A DNA stretch of 64,000 bases. It comes from Nephromyces sp. MM_2019 (lineage: Eukaryota > Apicomplexa > Aconoidasida > Nephromycida). The DNA lies in assembly GCA_015657535.1 (NCBI GenBank), contig JADHZB010000022.1, positions 1 to 64,000 on the forward strand, read 5' to 3'. This document shows, piece by piece, positions 49,149-61,075 of the stretch. The notes beneath the pieces were generated by a model. That model saw nothing but the letters and a program-made list of their open reading frames with translations, was not told the DNA's origin and did no database searches. Made by a program: the position numbers and the translations under genes. Position 1 is the stretch's first letter; each line of letters starts with the position of its first letter.

Positions 49149-52100
49149 CTGGAAAAAAAACCATAGGAGGTTCTGGAGAAGTACAGGGAGCAGAGATCTC
49201 TGACGGGGTTTTCAGAAGCAGGAGAGTAGTGGTTTTCTCTGGGCGGGGAAGTGTGTGTGGAGGTCAGGTTATTGAAGCAATGGAGATTTGGAGGTTATAC
49301 TGTGAATGCTGAGTTAAAAGGTAACAAAAATGATGAAAATCATACGAATTCATCAAAGAGAAGAGGAGATGAAGAGTTTGTGGCAAGAGGAAGGAAGGCT
49401 ATTAAAGAGCGCATAAAAGCTGCTTTTTTTAACGGCATTAGTGTGTGTGTTGATGTTTGTGTTCGTTTGTGTGTTGGTGCTTGTGTTGGTGTTTGTATTG
49501 GTTTGGGTGCTTGTCTGTGTGTGTGTGCGCGCTAGCTCAACAGTCAATAGGGGGAGTGGGATGCAAATAACAAGGAGATTAAGCCCATTTTCCTCGCAAA
49601 ATAGTAGAAAGAATGACGTTTTACGCTCAGTCAAGGATAACTAGAGCAGGGAAATACTTCATCACATCGAGGTGAGAAACAAGGTAGTAACCTATCACAT
49701 GCTTTTTGTAGGAGGATCTTAGAGAAAGAAACACCCTTTCATCTAAAAACTCTTGCAATGTACCATGCATCAGCAAGCAGGAGAATCACAAAACTATACT
49801 TTCCCAGATTTGACCGATTAATCTAGATTAAGTGAAGAGGTAATTTAGACAATATTCCCTCTTGAAGTAACGTTAAACATCCTTGATTTCACACAAAAAC
49901 GGGCGAGTATTGGTGGAATTTGTAGGAAAGTTGTCACACACAAGCAGAGAAGGGAGTATCAGTGATATGACTACAATAAAACAAAGGCAAGCTAATAATC
50001 TCATTATCACACCCACAACTTTCAGCCAACCTCAGACCACTAATATAAGTAGCACACAAAAATCTCCCTACATCTCAGAAATACCAGCGAATTGCAGAGA
50101 TAGCAGGGATTTCATCCATATAAAACATAAAAAAAGTTTGAAAAAATCAGATAACATGAAAGAGGAGTCACTAAAACCCGTTTTTGAAGAAAATAATATG
50201 CACTAGCATTTACATGAGGAGCTATCTGCATATATACGGGGCTGTAATTCAAGTTTCGCACACACAACTACAGAGCAGCACAAAAAATCACTGCTTTAAA
50301 TGCGAAATAAGCACAGCCATTCTTTTTTCTTAAAACGCCGGAAAGAAACAACAGTTTTGCTTATACACAGCGGTAATATGCTTAGACTAAACTTTTACCA
50401 ATACAACGCACAGGTGCACCAAAACCTACAAACCATACACAACACAAAGTATACGTCGAAACGCAATAATAACAACACAAAAACACCCGAAAAACACACC
50501 AACACAACACACGAACACATAAACACCTGAAAAGCACACAAAATCAAGCCTTTATGCCTCCAAAAAGACACCAAAATAAAATCCCACAAAAGCAAACCCC
50601 ACTATACTAACAACCGCAAACATCATGCTACAAAGCAGGAAAAAGGGATAAAAGCAGCTCCAACCATAGAGAGTTCCACAGTCAATAATAGCCTCCCAAA
50701 TGTCTGAAGAAGTCTCCAAATAACTTCTCCAAGTAGCCGCCTCCAATATAGGAATAGCTATAGGCTCAAGACTATTATTTTCATCATTTTTCGGTGAGAA
50801 TAGCAGAAAAGGAGGAAAAATAACATCTTCAAACCCCACATTCCCACTTTCTAGACGATTTTCCACATCAACACTCTCAAGATATTTCACAAATAAACTC
50901 CTAAAGTATTCGCCTACACGCACACTTTTTAACACACTCAAATCCTTGCCACCTGGAAGTTCAACCACTTTTTTAGCAGCAGCGAAACCTAAGCTATCAC
51001 CATCACTCCTGTAGCTTTGATTCCTTCCAAGATTAACACACACGGAATCTTCATCCTTAAAATCGTTTGAAGACGGAGTCTCTCCATCAAAATGACAAAG
51101 CTTTTTCTCAATTAATGTATGCTGTGCAGTCTCTGAGCGATTTTTAAAGCTTTCCGATTCTTGCAAGCCACAAAGTCTTCTCAATAATTTATTGCCTCCA
51201 TACTCACCAATAGAATGTTCTTCATCTGTCTGAAGTGCTGAATCGCTCAAATTCTCAGCCTTTAAAACGTTTTCAACATCATGAAATATACTGTCTGGCA
51301 AGAAGAAGAGAAGATCTGCTCTGAGAAGAGACATTTCTGGAGTATTCTTCTGTGTGATAAGAAGCTGGCGCTTTTCCTCTCTTCCAGTAGTTTTTTCTGA
51401 AGAAGATAAAGGAACTCCCATATGCGTTTTAGAAGCCGAAATAATGTCAATTTTGCCGTTTTTAGAGGGATAAAAAACTTTTTGCTCCTCTTCTTCCTGT
51501 GAAGATTGTGAATTTTCAAGAAAAAAGAGCCTATCCCACAGAAGACACCCAGAATCATCATCAATTATCCAGCTGCTTAGCCTAATTCCAGAGGCACCCT
51601 TAAGCGGATATATGCAAATCTCTTTTAAAACTCCTCCGTCAATGGGAACTCCAGAAAGTTTTGTAGGAAGACGGGTTGATGGGTGTATTTTAGAGGATAT
51701 CTTCTCATCAAACAGGCTTACTTCTGGCAAGAAAGCTGTCTGGGAGGAAAAACAGCTATCAAAGCCCGTATTGGGCACCTGGCAGCTGAGGGCAGGTGGT
51801 GAAGGAGTCTTGTGTATCAAATTGAATGAGGGGGTGCTCTCTGCTGGGCCCTTCAGCTCGAGTTCTCGTGAGGAATGCGCGAAGTCATCCATTTTAGGAG
51901 CTTTAAAGACGGACTCCGAAGATGCCTTTGAACCCCCTTGATCTTCCTTCTCGTAGCTTGGAGAAAGACTGGGAAGGCTTCCATCAATGTCATCGCGATA
52001 AAGAAGAGTTGTTCTATCAAAAGCAAGCTTTTTCTCCAGTTTTCCCTCCTTTTCTGACAAATTTTGCTCGATTTTTGCAGCTGTAGAGTTCTGGGTACTC

Positions 52101-55100
52101 TCATCTTCTTCATTAGATAAACTCTGCTTCTTCCCACGGCTTTCAAGCAAGCCTTTTCCTAGCTGAGCAGCAAGTCCCTGACTTGCATCAGCCACAGGAG
52201 TACTCATCACTTCGTTAGCATCTACTGAAATTCTCAAGATCTCAGGCTTCTGATTAGAAAATTTAACTCCAGAATCATCGAGAAAATGCAAAGATTCCAC
52301 TGCTTCCGGGCTTTTCGAGCTCTTTAACTCTTCTTGGCTGTTAGTTAGACTATCTTCAGCTGCACCGACTCCTTTCAATCCCTGGAAAGCGTACAAATCC
52401 TGCTCTTTTCGTGAAATTCCGACATCACCAACACTCTTGGAAGAATTCGCTTGAAAAAAAACCATTTTCTTATCATCAAGCTCCATCTCATTCACTGTCT
52501 TTTTCATCACCAATAGCTGCATAATAGATTGAACAGCCTGCTGGAAAGCATCATTTCTCTCATTCAGCTTGAAAACTTCTCTCGCACCCCCCAAAAACTT
52601 GGAGGCGAAACTGCTCGGTCCCAGTTTTAGGAGGGGATTTTGCGATCCCAAGCTTTCACTCAGCTCCTTCAACTTGCGTGTGTGTGCCTCACTATGTGGA
52701 TGATAAGCAGTCTTCTTCAAAACTTCAGCATATCGCAGTATTTCCGCTACCCCTACCAAAGCATCCTTTACCTTTTTTTCAATTTCTAAAGAAAAAGAAG
52801 CTGCAAAGATCTCATCGGTTAGTAAAGTAGGATTTCGTATTCTTGAGATTTTCTGCTGGAGATACTCGTTGTTCTGTGGCAGTTTTCCTTGTTTAAAGTG
52901 TATGAGCTCTTTCTTACGGATTGATGGAAATAGAGGAAAGAGGGTGATTTCTGAAGATGAAGCAGAGAATCCATCCTTAATCGAGTTTTCATCGAGAGAA
53001 TGCGATTCATCATCTTCTCCTATCTTCTTAACCGAAACTTTAGAAAAATAATCGGAAGATCCGTTTTTCTTCAGATTTTCTAGATTTTCTTCCTCTAACT
53101 TCACCAGATTATCAAAAAAAGTCGGAAATTCGGGGTTTTTCCCCTCTGTCTCCTCATTTTCTCCTTCTAAAAGCAAATTTCTGCTCTTCTTTAACATATC
53201 TTCAAGATGCCTACGCGAGAAGATGCAGCTTCCAACCCAAAAAATATTGGAGTAACCCGACTCTGTCATGCTAGGAAGCAAATACCTAGACTTTAGGAAT
53301 TCAATAAAATTATCGACATCTTCTCTAGTGGAATAACCTCCAAAGGAGACTCGAAGACAACCCGTAGGAGCTGAGTCCACTCCAAAATCCATTTCATCGT
53401 TGCAAACTTTCCCGAGTTCGAAATTCTTCCTAATCATTTCGTCTGTAATATGTAGGTGTGTGTGTACCCCTCCAATGTTACAGTGAGAACCCACTCTCAG
53501 TATGATGTTGCTCTTCTTCGCCTCATTTACAACCTCTGAGCTTCTAATTATCCTGCCTTCAGAATCCAATAGAAGAAACGCAATTGTGGGACCCTGAGAG
53601 TCATCATCCGGCAGATTGGGGGGGGGAGAAAAAGTTGCAGCCCCAGGGGGACTGGCAAGTTTATGATTTCCAAATATCACACACATTGGGGGAGTGGAAA
53701 AAATGTTATCACTGTGTGTGAGGATTTTAAGTGGGGTTGGAAGCGATCTATGGGGTTCATACACGGATTGCAGGGTAAAAGCATTATCAATCCTTGCACC
53801 ATCAGTCTTGGCATTCACACCAGCCTCATTAGTCAAGTGAGGATGACTGCTCTCTATCGAACGTATATTCTTGAAACAAGAGGATTCTTCGCTTTTTTGC
53901 ACACTCAATGAAAAAGCATCATCATGCAACACACATGAGATTTTCTCTGGAGCAATAGAACCCAGGCTCTTTGAATTCTTCTCTGAAGTAATGCTAAGAG
54001 AGTGAGAAGCTCTTGTAATATTTTTCTTCCAAGAAATGAAACCACCTCCCCTCCTCCTACTCAGCGTAGCTTCAACAGAGGAATTTATCATCTTCTTCAG
54101 CTGAGAAGTTACAAGCTCCTCAAACTCGGAAGCTGCATCAAGCAGACTAGTCAGCAATTCCTCAGTTATACAATGAAGGCTGATAAAGTAGCCATGAAGA
54201 AAGTCAAGTGGTTCAGTCTCAACATGCAAATCTTCAGCCCCCTCAGAGGATTTCGCACAGCACACCGGATCAGGATTATCATCTGCTCCCACGAGCGTTT
54301 CCCTTACGCTGCTTTTATGTGAGAAAGAGGCAAAGACATCGACTAAAGACGCATATCCTTTTTTAACACACTGCACTCCTTCAATCAAAGATAGCAGAGC
54401 CCTGCTAAGACCCATATGAGATGATCGGAGCGAATTTTTACACTTCACAAGTTTCGAAAACTCCACATCCTTTAACTTTGCATACTGTAGCGATTGCATG
54501 CTCGACACACAGTATTCGCACACGGATTTTGCATGTCTTAATAGTGCTTTTGGGGTGAAATGACTAAAGTAAGCGCGATAAATCAAAGGCAAACATAAAA
54601 TAGACTGAAAATTGACGGTTCCCATCTCAAATCGATCAGACAAGGCATCCCTGAACCTCACAAAGTTGGATAAGGCTGATATAGCCACTACATTGCCTCC
54701 TCCATAGTATGCCTCAGAGCCTTTCAACACTTTAGTTGCTGAAGATCTCACAATCACAGCCCCTAGGCCGGTTGGAAGTCCAAACATCTTGTAGAATGAA
54801 ACTACAATGAAATCAAACTGAGCATATCTTGGATCTCTAAGGTCTAGAGCTCCATTCCCAGCCAATTTTGCAGCATCAAGAAGAAGGTACCAGCAATCAC
54901 GTGCAGGAGAAGTAAGATGATGACGTGAAGCGTGTGGAAAGGGGAGACTCTCTGTTGATGATTTTGCATGATCCAAAGATGAAGAGGAAGCAACAGGAGG
55001 GGATGAGAGGTCAGCGAGAAGGTGAACAGCAGTATAAGAAGGGGCATTGATACTTTCAGGAGCTGGAGAAGAAGCAGGAGGAGGAGGAGAGGTGCGTGTA

Positions 55101-56899
55101 TACACCTCACAACCATCCGTCCGTCGGGTGCTCATTCCACGTTTTTCGAGTAGCATGCGTAGGTCTGGCTTTATACCAGAAAAGTTAGACTCTCCGGTTA
55201 CTACAAGAAGGTTGTTTGCAGATGAATTTATCAAACTTTCAGAATGAAGATTTTCCTCCCGATAGAAGGATATTTCCTGTGGGTTCTTTAATGCTTGAGG
55301 TGGTGGCGAGCTCATCATCTTCCCCCTTCCGTTATAATCAGCTGCAGAAGGATTATAAGCTGCTGCGAAATCCTCATTATTCACGATTTTAGAGATATCC
55401 ACAAGCTGACTACCCGGCTTACCCTTAGCAGAGATGATCCTTTTAGATCGGGCAGAAAATCTACTAGCTAAATCGCTTCTAAGAAAATCATTTTGCATCC
55501 CCTCATCTGCTTGATTATCTGCCTTGAAAACCTCAAACTTCCCATCATCAAATCCCTTCCATAGCTCTCCTGCAGGCAGTTCTGCTAAGAAATCATCCGG
55601 AAAAGAGGACGACAAACTCTCAACTCCATCATCTCCCTCCTCATCTTCCTTCCCAAGTTGCGCCAGCAAGTGCTCAGAGGAAAAATCCAACCCCTCATTA
55701 CATTTATAAGCCCCTTCGCTGCTACTGCAGCAGGGAAAAGGGCTTTTCCCCTCAACTTCATCAACTGCTTTCTTCCCAGTAAAATCTTCAAATCGATTTG
55801 CTAAGCGACTACTCGCGGCGTCTTCATGCGATAACACTGCTCCTTCGCGTGCAGCATCTCCATCATGCGATAACACTCCACCATGTTTGGTGGTTCCTAC
55901 CTCTGTCTTCAATGGTATATTCAACGATCTCCCCCCAATAAGCTCTACCCAAGAATCTACATCCTCTAGGGAAAGAGCCACCATCTTGGATACTCCTCGA
56001 GTCTTTGCCACCTCCCTCATCCCTAGCACACTAGTATGACACTCAATATTGTAAGCAAACACCCCCCCTTTACCAAAGTCGAATGCATCAGCTACTAGAC
56101 GCAGTCCAGCTGTAGCTCCACTCGTAAATATCAGCGAATACTCATTAAGCGGAGCATGAAAGATCTCCTTCAAGACAAACACACGCACTTGATTAATCAA
56201 TGAATCTAGTTCAGAAACAGAATGAGGATTGCATATCAAGTTCTTCGTTAAAAGCATTGAAAACTGCCTAGCAGCTGATTCCGGGTAGAGAGAAGCTCCT
56301 GCATGATCTAAGTAGGTGACTGCCACTCTAGGGAGATCATTGAACGAGTTGGCGGGAGTTGAAGAGGAAGAAAAAGTGGGTTTTGGTGAGGAGGTGGAAT
56401 TTTGATTTTTGGGGGTGGGAGATGGGGTTTGGAGGAAGGGGGGGGGTTGGTGGTTGCGGTGGATTGCTTCTTCTTCTGAATGATCAGTGATTGGAGGGTG
56501 GGGAGGGGTTGAGGTAGAAAGGTTGTCGAGGGGGGTAAAATCAGGCAGATTGTGAGTGGAGCTGGAGTTGGGGAGGGGATTTGGGGCGGGGGGTGAGTTT
56601 GAAGATGCACGAAAAACTGAGAAATCCTCGAGAATCTTTTGAAAAGTGCTTCGAGAAGATTGCTTGCCGCCTTCTTTAGCATTAGGGCAGGAGGCTGAAG
56701 AATCACCAGCAGCAAAGTTTAACGGCCCAAATATACTGCTTGATATATCATCAAAAGGTTTAGAGCTATTTAGGTATGTAAACTCCACTTGGCGCCATTT
56801 TTCTACTTCATGCAGGTAACCATCCTGACCTAATTCATTAGAGGCTAGGTCACTGTGAAAGAGGCCATGGGAGTGGCTAGGGCTTTCTCGGGAATCCAT
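46203..56899 (-). CDS. MOCOS: Giant molybdenum cofactor sulfurase (MOCOS/ABA3 type), five exons, 2438 residues
   Basis: Converts oxo-Moco to the sulfurated form needed by xanthine dehydrogenase and aldehyde oxidase, using cysteine sulfur through an N-terminal NifS-like PLP domain and a C-terminal MOSC domain. Exons 50665-56899, 48530-49148, 47316-47394, 46743-46812 and 46203-46516 keep one frame. Order: disordered leader 1-190; YLDHAGASLYPE (196-207); TSGATAGLRL; insertion about 325-555; TGESNFSGIKPDL; LLLDAAKLAGNGALDL; SFYKMFGLPTGLGA with PLP lysine 704; insertion about 790-1100; VGSHCNIGG, where Cys1140 occupies the place of ABA3 Cys430; PTGCLRVSFGGYSTREDV; insertion about 1210-1740; MOSC_N GGVLKEICIYPLKGASG (about 1755); further insertions; then MOSC pieces WLHRFLGR, SNFLVSGLPPLMERSF and GGCIRCRSIDV. 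The usual length is about 800-900. The long introns are mostly UG-rich in the transcript. Confidence 0.95.
46900..50540. repeat. CA-rich (UG-rich in transcript) sequence in sulfurase introns, with one inverted TG block
   Basis: The + strand is CA-rich in the introns at about 46930-47280, 48250-48480 and 50255-50540, as expected for UG-rich introns of a minus-strand gene. An exception is 49435-49535 in intron 1, where the + strand is a TG-rich run of GTGTTGGTGTTTGTATTGG type, so the pre-mRNA here is CA-rich. It could pair with the UG-rich parts of the same transcript. Open frames created by these repeats were not annotated. Confidence 0.6.
50665..56899 (-). CDS. MOCOS: Sulfurase exon 1: entire NifS-like domain plus MOSC_N start
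   Basis: A single uninterrupted 6.2-kb exon of 2078 codons starting at ATG 56899 (MDSRESPSHS). The open frame runs on past the donor into the intron to 50552, ending in hydrophobic residues that do not belong to the protein; the donor tatg|gttgga at 50664 gives phase 1, which fits the next acceptor. Exon 1 carries all PLP-domain motifs and the beginning of the MOSC_N domain, separated by Ser/Glu/Lys-rich segments without similarity to the family. The leader has proline-rich runs (residues 100-190) on a G-rich + strand (56380-56600). Confidence 0.93.
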
Positions 56900-58985
56900 A
56901 GTAGAGGAAGTACAAAGAGAGCTTAAAAATTTGAGTTAAAAAATATGCACAAAAGCTAGCTCAAGGGGGGACAAAGATACACACAAGATGATGCAAGAAG
57001 ATGATATATGCTGATATGCACCAGAGGAAACAAGCTTATAAAAAAAATACACCAAGCACCCGCAAAGATTTCTACCTAAGAAGAGAGAAAATTTTGGCTG
57101 GCATTGGTTTCTCTATATATATAGTTCATTACGTGAAAAAGTGATCACATAATCGAGCAAAAAACAGGAAAAAAGCAAAATATTAAAAATTAATTAATTT
57201 AAAAATATAATAAATATTAGTAAATGTAAATTTACACACATCTAAATGGATGCAAAAAAAAGCATTAAACAAAGAAGTCATCTAAGAGTCAAAAAACAAC
57301 TTGAACAACAGAAATTTAAAGCATAAAATGAAGGTTTTTGTGTTGGCAAAGAAGTTGAAGCTACGCACTAGGATTTCTACGGTAAAGATATTTAAAGCAG
57401 GCGACTTTGAGTTGCTTATTATCCCATGAAAGATACTGAAGCCGAGAGAAAAAAGAGCACAACTCGGGCAAAAAAAAATCAGGTATTAAAGTATTAAATA
57501 TAGCACAAGAGAGAGAAGTAAACGAGAGAGTATTAATTGAAAAAAAAACAAATGATAGTTAAGACGAAAAAAACTACAGAAATATATACATATATGTTAA
57601 AGGAAGTGTTATATATCCACAACAAAAAGACAAGAACCAAAGCTTCAATAGGCACAAAAATATACGCTCACACATGGCAGAAAGTATGAAAAAATGTTTA
57701 ACATTTGAAGAAGTCATCAATCCTCAAAAAATCACAACGAAAACAGTCTTCAGGCGTGGGTTTTAACGATCTAATTGTTTGGATTTTAATAATATGAAGA
57801 CCCTCGCACATAATCCTGTGGATAAAACTGTAAGAAAAACTTCGGGCAGGAACTGGAAAAAAAATGCAGAAAACTGAGAAATTTTGCAAAAAGCTCATGA
57901 TTTATCTAAAATATATTTCATAAACTCTAAACCACCCTTTGGATGCACAGCTTGAGTTAAACTTAGAGTCATTTCTCAAAAAAGCGAGATCACCCTCTTT
58001 TGCTGCCGTTCGCATCATTAGCACCCAGCAAGGTAGTATCACCCTAGAAAGGGCTAAATGCAAAGCAACTGAATCAATTATCGGAGATGTGTGCGTGCGT
58101 GTATTGTGAAGAATTAGTGTTTTAGGTAGAAGGTGTGCGAGTTGTCAAGATTACACCATTTTCCCAGGTAAATAAATCAGAATAAAGTTTGCATAATAGA
58201 AATGAAGATTACAGTGTTTTTCTTGTTAAATATCAGTCTTAAATTTGCCTATAGATACTTTCTCCACAAACGATAGACTCGTTCTATAGGAGTTAACGCT
58301 TCTCACTTTATGGAAACACCATCAATGACAAAAAAAAACAGCAAAACAAAAATAAAACACCGAAAGAGATATACATAATTGTATTGATATAATTACACAA
58401 GGTATAATCACATAAATATATTTATATCACACGCACTTAAAGAATGTGCTTCAGCAATTCTACCAGGACGAACACATCGAGAAAAAATATCTTAGAGATT
58501 AGTCAACAATGCTTTAGAAAAGCCACACACACGCTCAAATACAAACAATAGAAACATATCTTTACATTGCATTTTACAAAAATAAAAAAGCTAAAAGCGG
58601 TGCTTATAGGCGTTGCATCTCAAATTTTTGGGACGCAAAAAAACTTCAACATCGGCCAGTACCTGAAAGAAGTGGAATTTTTCTAATAATAAGGACCGAC
58701 GCTAGTAGGTGAAAAAAATGGGAAAATTTTCTTCGAGCAGCTGTCAGGTAATATTCCAATACCGTAAAATTCATATGGTAATACACACTAATAAAATTTG
58801 ACCTCAATAAACTAAATAAAAAGTCTAAACAGAGAAGAAAATCAAAGAGTCGGCAAAAAAATAAAATGAGCACTAAAAGGTAGAAGAAGTAATGAAGTAG
58901 CGAAAAAATTAACCGAATCGACCTACAAGGGAGAGGATAAAATAGCAGCACAAAAAATGAGTCAGCACAGAATGGGAGTATTAAG
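56900..58985. other. AT-rich region upstream of the sulfurase gene
   Basis: The promoter side of the sulfurase gene. Very A-rich on the + strand, with long A runs and no long or family-like frame. Short minus-strand open stretches at 57698-57898 and 58646-58996 are hydrophobic and T-rich by composition and were not accepted as genes. I see nothing else here. Confidence 0.5.
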
Positions 58986-59400
58986 GTGGATTGCACAGGA
59001 GAATCATATAAGTGTGCATACGAAAAAGCAGTGACCTCAAGAAGAGGTGCAGAAAAAAAGGTAATGATTTTCCAGCTAGCGCCCTTGAGAGCTTTTCCTA
59101 CCGGCGCCTTTCCTCACATCATTTGTAACAAAAAGGGAGAAAATCTATCAAAAATATCAAAATCTTGCAAGAAATTGGGTGGAAGTTAATTCACCGGTAT
59201 TGCAGTACAAAATTATCCCCATATTTAGAAATCGAGAACCGCAAAGCTACACAGCATGCCTTAAGCTGGTAGAAGATGCATCATCCCAAATTACCTTGGC
59301 TAGACCAAGGTTCAGAGATGTCTTAGAATCCTGCAGGAATCTTATACGTCACATCAACTTGTCTTTACAGCTGAGGACATTTTTTTACTGCAAACTTTAG
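58986..59400 (+). CDS. Possible short + strand exons, unknown
   Basis: Two overlapping open stretches, 58986-59189 and 59179-59400. The second has protein-like sequence (YTACLKLVEDASSQITLARP, then FRDVLESCRNLIRHINLSLQ) after a cggtattgcag acceptor at about 59205, and ends in a stop. It may be the last exon of a small gene. No family is recognised and no partner exon was found, so this is weak. Confidence 0.2.
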
Positions 59401-59580
59401 CCACGCTTGTTGATAACGTGAGCAGCATCGTCCATGCTGGTTTATAGCGGGTGATGGAGTATATCAAATCAAAAATCATTTCCTGAAAAATCGATATATT
59501 CAAAATAAAAAAAAAAGCTGCTTCCGCTATTCATGAAACTGATGGCCTCAAAACCACAGTCTTACATTATATACTAAAAA

Positions 59581-61075
59581 TTAATCGTCAGCAGAGCAAA
59601 AGGAACTAGCGATACTAGCTCTACACAAGGCATGATGGATCGAACTCTTAAAACTATGACCTATTTGAACCATCTCAAAGCGCAGAAAGAGCACGTTTTT
59701 TGCGCGTACTGTATATTCCTTGATTAGCCGCTCCGGATAGTAAAAAAGGGTGCAGGCAGAGGCAGTCAAAGTTTCACGCATGGGCAAACAACTAGATAAC
59801 GAGAAGGGGGGGAGAAAAGGAAACGTTGGGACATACCAAGCTGACATTAATATAGCATATACTCGAGGCAGAATATCAAAACCCTTTTGGAAATTGCGAG
59901 GAGAGGCAATATTCTTCGTGGCTTTTGCAATAAAGAAGGGCACAGCTTAAAGCATCAACGACATTTTCAGTAAAGCCGTGTCACGAGTTTTTTCCTCAAT
60001 TGAGAGAGCAATCAGAGATACTTTGGTGGCACGCACTGAAGATGTCATTCTTGTTGTATCCTTGAGGAAAAAAGTATCCCTGGTCCTCCCAAAGTAAACT
60101 GCTATTGCGATCCAAATACATGCCTCGTGATGTGGTTGGTACCAAAACTTGAAGAGTGTTTCTTCGTAATTTTTTATTGCACTCATAAGCAATACTAGAA
60201 AAGAATTAAACTCTCGAGGAGGCGGATTCCTTCTTTGGGGTAATTCTTCTCTATATTGATGTATGAAGCCACTAGCCGCGGGCATTAGATGAGAAGTTCT
60301 ATCATATTTCCGCAAAGAAAAAGCAAGAAATTCAAAAGCTTTAGATAAAAATCGATAATTTACACGTAAAGTCATTAGCATGCTGTGCTTTCTCTGGCAT
60401 CTCGGCAGAAGATACACAGGGCCCAGGCCCCACGTCGACCTACTTCGCTGTGTGTACAGGAGGTGTAGGTAATTTCAGCTGTCGAGGCGAGTTAGAGGTA
60501 ACTGATGGGGCAGGAAGCTAGTCAAAGATAGATCCCAGAACTGGAGGGTTTAAGGAAGGAAATAAGGGGCTAAGAGATATAAGTGGTATAAGGCGCCATA
60601 GAACCTTTCAGGGAAAAAAAGTAAGAGGAAGCTTTAGACAAAAGTACCTAGCCTCAGCTAGCGTATACGAGAGTGAACAAAATCAACGTCAAATATTTTC
60701 CCCTCTTGTAACATAGACGGCATACAGATTGAATTTAGGCGCAAAGAATCTAGTTTCCGCTATAGCTCGTCATTCAACCTAAAATCCCACCTGCATATCA
60801 TATAGAATGCCACACAAAATCTGGGAAAGACGTAATGTGTGCACCATCTAGAGTCGATTCGTTTTTATTAACTGCAGTATGACGCTAGGGAATGGAGGGA
60901 AATGATGTGCTGATCGTCTCTCCCTAATTACCGTAAGCACCCTCAACTTACTGAAAATGGTAGTGGTACATAAATAGGCAGAATATACATTCTCATCCGC
61001 GCAATCGAAAATAGCGTAATAAACTTCATGATATGATGGAAGCTGAAATACACAGGCAAGTTCACAGCCTAGCAC
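59581..61075 (-). CDS. Possible minus-strand gene, three exon-like segments, unknown
   Basis: Three open minus-strand stretches lie in line: 60848-61075 (contains FQLPSYHEVYYAIFDCADEN after a gtgctag acceptor), 59947-60417 (156 codons, the longest in the last 7 kb, with helical sequence such as FNSFLVLLMSAIKNYEETL and charged YFGRTRDTFFLKDTTR), and 59581-59943 (120 codons). The last two abut in different frames, so a short intron or frameshift is needed to join them. No family is recognised. The length of the middle frame in AT-rich DNA favours coding, but the structure is unproven. Confidence 0.35.

Noticed and set aside
50552..50664. Hydrophobic C-terminal tail of the long sulfurase frame
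   Set aside because: It is intron read-through; splicing at 50664 restores the MOSC domain in frame.
51612..55791. Many 60-110-codon frames on both strands within the sulfurase exon 1
   Set aside because: Shadows of the real coding frame.
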